64,000 bases of DNA from Thermosphaera aggregans (GTDB taxonomy: Archaea; Thermoproteota; Thermoprotei_A; Sulfolobales; Desulfurococcaceae), in assembly GCF_014962245.1 (NCBI RefSeq), contig NZ_CP063144.1:114582-178581 (forward strand). The letters run 5' to 3'. The position numbers were made by a program, and so were the translations under genes. The notes below the pieces were generated by a model. That model was not told the origin of the DNA. It ran no database searches and saw nothing but the letters and a program-made list of their open reading frames with translations. The number at the start of each line of letters is the position of its first letter. Within the stretch, counting starts at the first letter, position 1. Below, one piece after another: positions 58,279-64,000 of this stretch.

Positions 58279-59925
58279 ATGGCTGTCGAACCAACTGGAA
58301 TACCTGTATTAATACTTAAGGAGGGAACCCAGAGAACCGCTGGTAGGGATGCTTTAAGAACCAACATAATGGCTGCTAGAGCGGTTGCTGAAATGGTTAA
58401 GACAACGTTCGGGCCGAAAGGCATGGACAAGATGCTGGTTGACGCTCTTGGAGACGTCACCATCACCAACGACGGTGCGACAATCCTTGACAAGGCTGAG
58501 ATACAGCACCCAGCCGCTAAAATGCTCGTCCAGGTGGCGAAGAGCCAGGACAGCGAGGTTGGGGATGGAACTAAGAGAGCTGTTGTCTTCTCCGGCGAGC
58601 TGTTGAAGAATGCTGAGGAGTTGCTGGCTAAGAATATTCATCCAACACTCATAATCGCCGGCTACAGGAGGGCGATGGAGGAGGCTTTGAACCTGCTCTA
58701 CCAGCTCTCAGAGCCGATAAGCATTGACGATGAGGAGTCGTTGAAGAAGATTGCCAAGACCTCTCTAACCAGCAAAGCAGTGCACGATGCCAGGGAGTAC
58801 TTTGCCGAGATGGCTGTTAAAGCGGTTAAACAGATCGTTGAGCTGAGAGGAGACAAGTACTATGTCGACCTTGACAACATCCAGATAATCAAGAAGTATG
58901 GAGGCGCCCTGCTCGACTCAATGCTGGTCTACGGCATCGTGCTGGACAAGGAGGTTGTCCACCCTGGAATGCCGAGAAGGGTTAGCGAGGCTAAGATAGC
59001 CCTGCTCGACGCACCCCTCGAGATCGAGAAGCCCGAGATCGATGCTGAGATAAGGATTAACGACCCAAGCCAGCTGAAAGCCTTCCTGCAGCAGGAAGAG
59101 GAAATACTGATGAAGCTTGTGGACAAGATCGTTGAGATAGGTGCTAACGTGGTCATAACTCAGAAGGGTATTGACGAGGTTGCCCAGCACTTCCTCGCTA
59201 AGAAGGGCATCCTCGCTGTGAGAAGGGTTAAGAGGAGCGATCTAGAGAAGTTGGAGAGAGCGACCGGCGGCAGGATCGTGAGCAACATCGACGACTTGAA
59301 GCCCGAGGATCTGGGCTACGCTAAGCTGGTTGAGGAGAGGAAGATTGGAGAGGACAAGATGGTGTTCGTTGAGGGATGCAAGAACCCAAGAGCTGTGAGC
59401 ATTGTGATAAGGGGTGGTTTAGAGAGGCTTGTCGACGAAGCTGAGAGAAGCATGAGGGATGCCCTGTCCGCAGTGGCAGACGCTATCAAGGATGGACGCA
59501 TAGTACCCGGCGGTGGAGCAATAGAGATAGAGCTGGCTAAGCACATCAGGAAGCTAGCGACGAAGGTTGGTGGGAAGGAGCAGCTCGCCATAGAGGCTTT
59601 CGCCAAAGCCCTGGAGGGACTCGTGGTGACTCTGATAGAGAACGCTGGGCTAGACCCTGTCGACATGATAATGAAGCTTAGAGCAGCCCATGAGAAAGAC
59701 GATGGCAAGTACATCGGGGTAAACGTGTTCACCGGCGACATTGACGACATGTACAAGAACGGTGTTATCGAGCCTGTCAGCGTGGTGGCTAACGCTATAA
59801 AGGCTGGCACGGAGGCTTCAACAATAATCCTGAGAATCGATGACTTAATAGCTGCCAGCAAGCTTGAGAAAGGCGCTGAAGCAGGCAAGAAGCCTGGAGA
59901 AGAGGAGAAGAAAGAGGAAGACTAA
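58279..59925 (+). CDS. ths: Thermosome (group II chaperonin) subunit
   Basis: ATP-driven folding chaperonin subunit. From ATG 58279 (after GAGGGTGA at 58265-58272) the product is 548 residues. [41 protein letters not shown] and the C-terminal [13 protein letters not shown] are typical; the last residues are acidic and basic ([12 protein letters not shown]) rather than the GGM repeat of bacteria. Other subunits, which usually exist in crenarchaea, are not in the window. Prefoldin beta at 12791 would deliver substrates. Confidence 0.96.
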   Translation: MAVEPTGIPVLILKEGTQRTAGRDALRTNIMAARAVAEMVKTTFGPKGMDKMLVDALGDVTITNDGATILDKAEIQHPAAKMLVQVAKSQDSEVGDGTKRAVVFSGELLKNAEELLAKNIHPTLIIAGYRRAMEEALNLLYQLSEPISIDDEESLKKIAKTSLTSKAVHDAREYFAEMAVKAVKQIVELRGDKYYVDLDNIQIIKKYGGALLDSMLVYGIVLDKEVVHPGMPRRVSEAKIALLDAPLEIEKPEIDAEIRINDPSQLKAFLQQEEEILMKLVDKIVEIGANVVITQKGIDEVAQHFLAKKGILAVRRVKRSDLEKLERATGGRIVSNIDDLKPEDLGYAKLVEERKIGEDKMVFVEGCKNPRAVSIVIRGGLERLVDEAERSMRDALSAVADAIKDGRIVPGGGAIEIELAKHIRKLATKVGGKEQLAIEAFAKALEGLVVTLIENAGLDPVDMIMKLRAAHEKDDGKYIGVNVFTGDIDDMYKNGVIEPVSVVANAIKAGTEASTIILRIDDLIAASKLEKGAEAGKKPGEEEKKEED

Positions 59926-59939
59926 TCTTTTCAGTCTTC
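59917..59939. terminator. Hairpin between converging thermosome and ATPase genes
   Basis: GAAGACT (59917-59923) and AGTCTTC (59933-59939) form a perfect 7-bp stem around a 9-base T-rich loop that contains the thermosome stop. It lies just before the stop of the converging ATPase (59941), so it may mark both transcript ends. Confidence 0.45.
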
Positions 59940-59940
59940 A

Positions 59941-60951
59941 CTACTCAACCCTTATTAAAACAGGTTTTTTAAGGCTGGGATTGAAGAGGAGTGCTTCTCC
60001 AACATCCATGTAGGGAAGTATCCTAGCTGTTTCCTGGTCTAAGAAGAGGCTTCTCGAAACCACTTCTAAATCCATGTTAGACTTGACCGAGTGGATGATC
60101 TTAGTGTTAGTGTTGACTAGGACCTGGTCAACTATTAGCGAAGGCGACTGTGTTATAACGCAGAAGCCTATATTGTTCTTCCTGATCTCCCCCATCATCC
60201 TGGCTAGGAAGCCGACAGGGTTCTCCCTTCCCAGGTAGTTTTGAGCCTCCTCTACAAGTATCAAATACCTCTTTCTCAAGCCGTAGTTCATGTTAACCAG
60301 TCTGGCGAGAAGCATTGTACCATATATCCTTCTCACGTTAACATTCCGGATCAGTGACAAGTCCACTATCACGGGCTTGCCGGGTTCGGCCGCATCCACC
60401 GGTAGCCTGCTGTTACTGTTGAATAATCTGGCGTAGGGGTTTGAGGCTAGGATTTTCAGCTTTCTATGGAGTGAAAGCCTTGTCTCCCTTACCCAGCTAG
60501 CATCGTCGTAGTAGGCTTCCAGGGCTCTCGCAAGTGATTCAACACTCTCTAGCTTGCTTCCCTTCTCGCTGATGATTCTCCAGAGCAGGTACTCCTGCGG
60601 AGGAGTCAAGCCCAGTACGTCGCTGATAACTTCTACATCGCTCCTGGGGTCGCTGGTGCTGAGGAATTCCACCGGGTTTTCAAACGGGTTGAGCCTCACC
60701 CCTTCAGCCACCAGGTCACCGTACTCGCCGTGCCAGTCGAGAATTATCACTGGGATCCCTTTCAGGCTAACCCTCCACGCTATTCTAGAAGCAGTGTAGG
60801 ACTTGCCTGTCCCGGTCGCCCCGACTATTAGGATATGCCTGTTCAACAGGTTTAAAGGTAGTCTAGCCTCAAGCCTTGGAACAGTGTTAATGGTCCAGCC
60901 TACCACAACATAGTCTCCAACCTGGTTACCGCTCTCCACCCTGTGCTGCAC
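59941..60951 (-). CDS. HerA/DUF87-like ATPase
   Basis: 336-residue DNA-pumping-type ATPase of the HerA/FtsK superfamily. Walker A GATGTGKSYTASRI, LDWHGEYGDLV (typical HerA-type), Walker B RYLILVEEAQNYLG and a downstream arginine-containing GFCVITQSPSL motif are visible. It is shorter than standard HerA (about 500 residues) and no nurA gene is adjacent, so its role in end resection is not assured. No ATG/GTG/TTG lies in frame between an upstream stop and GTG 60951, so that start is used. Confidence 0.82.
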   Translation of the reverse strand: MQHRVESGNQVGDYVVVGWTINTVPRLEARLPLNLLNRHILIVGATGTGKSYTASRIAWRVSLKGIPVIILDWHGEYGDLVAEGVRLNPFENPVEFLSTSDPRSDVEVISDVLGLTPPQEYLLWRIISEKGSKLESVESLARALEAYYDDASWVRETRLSLHRKLKILASNPYARLFNSNSRLPVDAAEPGKPVIVDLSLIRNVNVRRIYGTMLLARLVNMNYGLRKRYLILVEEAQNYLGRENPVGFLARMMGEIRKNNIGFCVITQSPSLIVDQVLVNTNTKIIHSVKSNMDLEVVSRSLFLDQETARILPYMDVGEALLFNPSLKKPVLIRVE

Positions 60952-60995
60952 AGGGTATTTAACCCTGGGTTTTGCAACCGTGAAAGGTATGGTGT

Positions 60996-61340
60996 CTAGC
61001 CGCTTCCTCCGTAGAAAAAACTCCTCAGCCCTGAAGATAATGCTTGCTTCCAGGATTCCTCCTCAACGATTTCGAAATCCAGGGTTTTACAGGAAGCTTT
61101 CAGCAAGTTGTAGATGAGCTCGGATTCCCTGACAACCTCCCCGCTGCTCCCTGCCTCTATCATTATCAGGGAGTCGACGCCGGTGTGGGATATGCTTGTT
61201 AAAACATTGTAGACAACCCCAGGGTTTTCGAGAACCCTTTGCTTGATAAGCTCTTCAATCCTGGAGAGCTCCTTCCTAACCTCTTCCTCACCCGCGTTTA
61301 TGAAGCGGTATATTCTTATAAGCCTGGGAGAATTCTTCAC
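60996..61340 (-). CDS. Unknown small protein upstream of the HerA-like gene
   Basis: 114 residues; long helix with charged residues (FINAGEEEVRKELSRIEELI) then mixed strand/helix (VDSLIMIEAGSSGEVVRESE). No known motif or membrane segment. It lies 44 bases before the HerA-like start on the same strand and could be its partner. I cannot name a family. Confidence 0.55.
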   Translation of the reverse strand: MKNSPRLIRIYRFINAGEEEVRKELSRIEELIKQRVLENPGVVYNVLTSISHTGVDSLIMIEAGSSGEVVRESELIYNLLKASCKTLDFEIVEEESWKQALSSGLRSFFYGGSG

Positions 61341-61391
61341 AACGCCCTTTGAAAAACAGGTTGCTTAAAATGTTTGGTCTTCAAACCTTTT

Positions 61392-61748
61392 TTATTGCTC
61401 GAAATCGGCTCCAACGAACACCTGGTCCATGGGGTTTAAGCCTAGCTGGGACGGGGTTTTCAGCACAACCAGGAATCCGTGTAGCGAAATAACTACTCTC
61501 TGGTTCTCGCCAATCCTGCCCACCGATACCACGTAGCCCTGGCCGCAGAAGTAGTGTTGGAGACAGCTCTCCTTCTCCCTTGAAACCTCAACCCTCATGT
61601 TCTTACCGGTTAGCATTGCCTTAGGGATGATGTCATTATGCAGCTCCAAGTCGAGCTTTGCCTCGCCGCAGGTAGCGTGCACCCTGTAAACCCTGGGCAT
61701 TCTCAGGTCTTCGACCCCGTCAATAACGCATTCCAGCTTAACGCTCAT
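61392..61748 (-). CDS. rpoG: RNA polymerase subunit Rpo8/RpoG
   Basis: 118-residue homologue of eukaryotic RPB8, a subunit found in Crenarchaeota and few other archaea. The strand pattern aligns with RPB8: VYRVHATCGEAKLDLELHND (RPB8 has rVsRlfceSesfkmdLiLdvN) and RVVISLHGFLVVLKTPSQLG (RPB8 has AYVSYGGLLMRLQG). It also keeps FCGQGYVVSVG before the last strands. The gene is divergent from the LSm gene. Confidence rests on this pattern match only. Confidence 0.75.
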   Translation of the reverse strand: MSVKLECVIDGVEDLRMPRVYRVHATCGEAKLDLELHNDIIPKAMLTGKNMRVEVSREKESCLQHYFCGQGYVVSVGRIGENQRVVISLHGFLVVLKTPSQLGLNPMDQVFVGADFEQ

Positions 61749-61835
61749 GGCTATGCACTCTCGTAAACCTATTTAATCTGATTTTTAAGTAAGAATTAAT
61801 AACGTTAAGCTAAATTAAAGCTTTAGGTGATCAAG

Positions 61836-62285
61836 GTGTCCGTGATTGATGCTTCAAGAAAGCTTGTGAGCGAGCTCTCAGGCATGATTGACAAGAAGGT
61901 TAAGGTTATCCTTAGCGATGGGCGGCATTACGAGGGTGTTCTAATCGGCTTCGACCACCCATCACTAAACCTGCTGATTCAAAACGCTGTAGACAATAAC
62001 GGTGTCAAGTTCCCGAAGGTAGTGATAAAGGGGGATAGGGTTTCCGAGATACTTGTTTCCGAGGTCCCCTTGTTCGACCCCGAGGAGTTCAAGGATTTCC
62101 TGCTCCACGAGATGAAGATTGCTGAGCACCTGGTAAGGGTGATCCCGGAGGCCAGGATAGTGGAGGTTCAGGGAAGATACAGGGTTAGCGAGAAGGGTGT
62201 TGAAGGAGTTGGACCAATGGCTGAAACACTGTATAGTCTCTGGAAGAAGTATACTGCTGTTAAAGAAAAGGCTGTAAAGGGATAG
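61836..62285 (+). CDS. LSm-domain protein with C-terminal extension (SmAP3-like)
   Basis: The N-terminal ~70 residues are an Sm fold (GMIDKKVKVILSDGRHYEGV, LNLLIQNAVDNNGVKFPKVV, IKGDRVSEILV); the C-terminal ~75 residues are an extra helix-strand domain, as in crenarchaeal SmAP3. Sm rings bind U-rich or oligoA RNA. Start is GTG 61836 or 61842, after AGGTGATC; the GTG at 61827 lies within that Shine-Dalgarno. Five bases separate its stop from the tgtA gene, so the two are co-transcribed. Confidence 0.82.
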   Translation: MSVIDASRKLVSELSGMIDKKVKVILSDGRHYEGVLIGFDHPSLNLLIQNAVDNNGVKFPKVVIKGDRVSEILVSEVPLFDPEEFKDFLLHEMKIAEHLVRVIPEARIVEVQGRYRVSEKGVEGVGPMAETLYSLWKKYTAVKEKAVKG

Positions 62286-62290
62286 GCGAT

Positions 62291-63337
62291 TTGTACTTTG
62301 AGCCTAGAGAGTACGAGCTCGCGGGGAGGATAGGTAAGCTTAGGACAAGGCATGGAGTGATTGAAACCCCTTTTTTATTCCCTGTTGTAGACCCGGTTAG
62401 GCAGGCTCCTGGCTTAAACGTTCTGCATGAAATAGGCTACGACGGGTTCATCACGAACGCCTACCTTTTCTACAAGAGAAACAATGGAGCTGTAAGAAGC
62501 ATTCACCAAGCCTTGAACTGGAGCAAGCCCATAATGACTGACTCAGGCGGATACCAGGTCCTCGTGTACGGCGATGTCGAGGTAGATAATAAAACCATTG
62601 TCGAGTACGAGAAGAACATAGGGGTTGACATAGGGGTTATACTAGATGTTCCAACAGGTAGCAAGATGACGTGGGAGGAGGCTCTTAAAGCCGTTCGCGA
62701 AACCTATAGGAGGGCTGCTGAAGCCTTGCCCCTCATAATGGATTCAGACCAGGTATGGGTCCTCCCGATCCAGGGGTCGCCCTACAAGGATCTCCTGGTG
62801 AGATCCTCGATCCAGGCGTGGAGGCTTCCCTACCAGATGTACGCTATAGGCTCGCCGACGCTGCTGCTGGAGAAGTATGAGTACAGGGTTATAGTCGAGC
62901 TCACAGCACTGGCTAAGCTACACCTCCCTCCTGACAGGCCCCTGCACGTCTTCGGCGTGGGGCACCCGATGATCATACCGTTCCTCGTAGCCGTGGGGGC
63001 AGACTTCTTCGACTCCGCGAGCTACATACTCTACGCAAGGGATGGAAGATACATGACGGAGACGGGGACGAAGAACATAAGTGATCTAACCTACCTCCCG
63101 TGCAACTGCCCTGTTTGCAGCCGGTACAGTGCTGAGGAGTTGAAGGAGCTGGGTAGCAGGGAGAGGGAGGAGCTTCTGGCAACCCATAACCTGCATGTCT
63201 TAATGAAGGAGTTGAGGAATGTTAAGCAGCATAAAAGGGAGGGCCGTTTATGGGAGCTTCTCGAGTACAGGAGTAAATCCCACCCGAGCTTGAGGAGAGC
63301 CTTCCACGTGGTTAGGAAGTACCGTGATATACTGTAG
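62291..63337 (+). CDS. tgtA: tRNA-guanine transglycosylase (TgtA), catalytic domain only
   Basis: Exchanges G15 for preQ0 in the tRNA D loop, first step of archaeosine synthesis. 348 residues: TDSGGYQVLVYGDVEV carries the catalytic Asp and VFGVGHPMIIPFLVAVGADF the guanine-binding loop; the zinc site is CNCPVC plus His about 22 residues later (ATHNLHVLMKEL). Full-length archaeal TgtA has further C1, C2 and PUA domains to about 500-650 residues; here they are absent. A DUF5591-like protein follows 36 bases later. The start is TTG at 62291. Confidence 0.93.
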   Translation: MYFEPREYELAGRIGKLRTRHGVIETPFLFPVVDPVRQAPGLNVLHEIGYDGFITNAYLFYKRNNGAVRSIHQALNWSKPIMTDSGGYQVLVYGDVEVDNKTIVEYEKNIGVDIGVILDVPTGSKMTWEEALKAVRETYRRAAEALPLIMDSDQVWVLPIQGSPYKDLLVRSSIQAWRLPYQMYAIGSPTLLLEKYEYRVIVELTALAKLHLPPDRPLHVFGVGHPMIIPFLVAVGADFFDSASYILYARDGRYMTETGTKNISDLTYLPCNCPVCSRYSAEELKELGSREREELLATHNLHVLMKELRNVKQHKREGRLWELLEYRSKSHPSLRRAFHVVRKYRDIL

Positions 63338-63373
63338 AAGTATAATCCTCGTTCAAAGCCTGATGGTAGAGCA

Positions 63374-63859
63374 TTGATGATTATTGACAGGGACTCGCTT
63401 GAAAACCCCAGGCTGGCTCACGCTAGGAGGAGGAGCCTCCAGGTTCTAGAGAACCGGGTGAGAGGGAAGAGGGTTATCCTGATCCCGGCTCACTCCAAAC
63501 CCTTCAACCACCAGCCAGAGTACTTGAAGCTAACGGTGGGCCAGGCTGGAGTGGGGGAGGGGTTTGAAGTCTTGTTCATACACCCAGCCCTGGGAGTGTT
63601 CCATCCCTCGCTATCCCCGACGTACCCGTTCTACCAGCATGAGGGCGGGATAACCAGGGATGTTTTAAACCACAAGCACCTTGCAAGGCTCATGGATAAG
63701 CTGGTAGAGAAGGCTGGGGCCCGTGATTTAATAGTCCTGGAGTCCTCGTGGATGAGCAGGGAGCTGTTTGAAAGGATAAGGAAGTATTCAAGACATGGGG
63801 ATAAAATCCTTATATATAGCTTAGGCGAGATTTCTTCTCTGCTAGCTCGCTCTCCATAG
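63374..63859 (+). CDS. DUF5591-like protein (archaeosine synthase domain relative)
   Basis: 161 residues. RGKRVILIPAHSKPFNHQP and FIHPALGVFHPSLSPTYPFY resemble the DUF5591 region of archaeosine synthase ArcS (VLLIPCSAKKPY, SPLGVVPRELEDVYP). Together with the adjacent truncated TgtA it suggests a split arrangement of archaeosine enzymes. Function is inferred from this only. Its last ~50 bases overlap the end of the converging PAC2-like gene, a large convergent overlap. Confidence 0.6.
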   Translation: MMIIDRDSLENPRLAHARRRSLQVLENRVRGKRVILIPAHSKPFNHQPEYLKLTVGQAGVGEGFEVLFIHPALGVFHPSLSPTYPFYQHEGGITRDVLNHKHLARLMDKLVEKAGARDLIVLESSWMSRELFERIRKYSRHGDKILIYSLGEISSLLARSP

Positions 63860-63998
63860 CTTTCTCAATCTTCTCCCTCTCCATCTCTATAGCGTCAATA
63901 ATCTTGGCTTCTTCAAGCAGTGATGAAGTATCTATCTTAGTGTTCAGCAACTCCCCAACGATCTCGACAGCTACAGCACTGGCCCGCGGATCCGGCTT
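63810..63998 (-). CDS. PAC2-type (proteasome assembly chaperone family) protein, C-terminal part
   Basis: Open frame running from the right window edge to a TAA at 63810-63812. The visible 62 residues end in a charged helix (IDTSSLLEEAKIIDAIEMER then KIEKAMESELAEKKSRL), and start DPRASAVAVEIVGELLNTKI, as in the C-terminus of archaeal PAC2-like proteins. The 5' end is outside the window. It overlaps the DUF5591-like gene by 50 bases. Confidence 0.55.
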   Translation of the reverse strand, partial: KPDPRASAVAVEIVGELLNTKIDTSSLLEEAKIIDAIEMEREKIEKAMESELAEKKSRLSYI

Positions 63999-64000
63999 GT

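Overview
The window is compact archaeal chromosome from a hyperthermophilic crenarchaeon. Desulfurococcales (a Desulfurococcus- or Thermosphaera-like heterotroph) fits best, but the species is not settled from sequence alone. The evidence is a pair of B-family DNA polymerases of the crenarchaeal B1 and B3 types, an Rpo8/RpoG subunit, an aKMT-type lysine methyltransferase, a tRNA-Asn with an intron in the anticodon loop, many GTG/TTG starts with GGTG-type Shine-Dalgarno sites, eukaryote-like ribosomal proteins (L15e, L37Ae, S26e) and no bacterial-type genes for the same jobs.

Layout. 1-2.2 kb: the end of a GlmU-like sugar nucleotide enzyme, a DUF2095-like protein and a YchF-type GTPase. 2.3-4.7 kb: L15e, a COG1325 RNA-binding protein and RNase P proteins Rpp30 and Pop5 (Pop5 carries an unexpected N-terminal membrane helix), then a very regular C/D box guide RNA candidate and tRNA-Leu. 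4.7-5.5 kb: an AT-rich patch with a small membrane protein and a decayed RecA-like gene. 5.5-7.8 kb: a secreted protein with a PEP-CTERM-like tail, a zinc ribbon protein and an SDR. 7.9-13.5 kb: the archaeal proteasome/exosome superoperon (psmA, SBDS, rrp4, rrp41, rrp42, L37Ae, Brix, pcc1, prefoldin beta, DUF3194). 13.5-22.3 kb: EF-2, tRNA-Asn, a beta-CASP nuclease, NAC, PolB1, S26e, a SPOUT-like protein and aKMT. 22.3-26.7 kb: TrmI, an ASCH-like protein, an unlisted-size ribbon-helix-helix repressor with a perfect 20-bp palindrome at its promoter, two large membrane proteins of glycosyltransferase type, and tRNA-Ser. 26.7-28.6 kb: a second AT-rich patch next to a tRNA, with a membrane transglutaminase-like protein and a frameshifted gene remnant. 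28.6-35.8 kb: a DUF401 transporter, a Ca2+-type P-type ATPase and the SufCBD iron-sulfur assembly operon. 35.9-44.5 kb: a starch/maltodextrin locus (binding protein, MalF, MalG, and on the other strand MalK and a membrane-anchored GH57 amylopullulanase). 44.6-44.8 kb: SRP 7S RNA. 44.9-52.5 kb: a site-2 protease, a nucleotidyltransferase, Pelota, PolB3, a dolichol-kinase-like protein, S-adenosylhomocysteinase and a CAT-anticodon tRNA. 52.6-57.8 kb: thioredoxin reductase, an aldo-keto reductase, and a group of a SPOUT-like protein, a C5 DNA methyltransferase, transcription factor TFE and an N4/N6-type DNA methyltransferase with a coupled 33-codon leader frame. 57.9-64 kb: an HMA-like small protein, a thermosome subunit, a HerA-like ATPase, RpoG, an LSm protein, a TGT lacking its C-terminal domains, a DUF5591-like protein and the end of a PAC2-type protein.

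How it works together. Most of the window is information processing: translation, RNA processing and decay, protein folding and turnover, replication. The metabolic theme is extracellular starch use: the amylopullulanase cuts polysaccharide outside the cell and the MalEFGK importer brings in the oligosaccharides. No CRISPR array, insertion sequence or clear prophage was seen. The least explained parts are the two AT-rich tRNA-adjacent patches, the Pop5 membrane helix, the small repressor with its operator, the PEP-CTERM-like protein and the TFE/DNA methyltransferase group.
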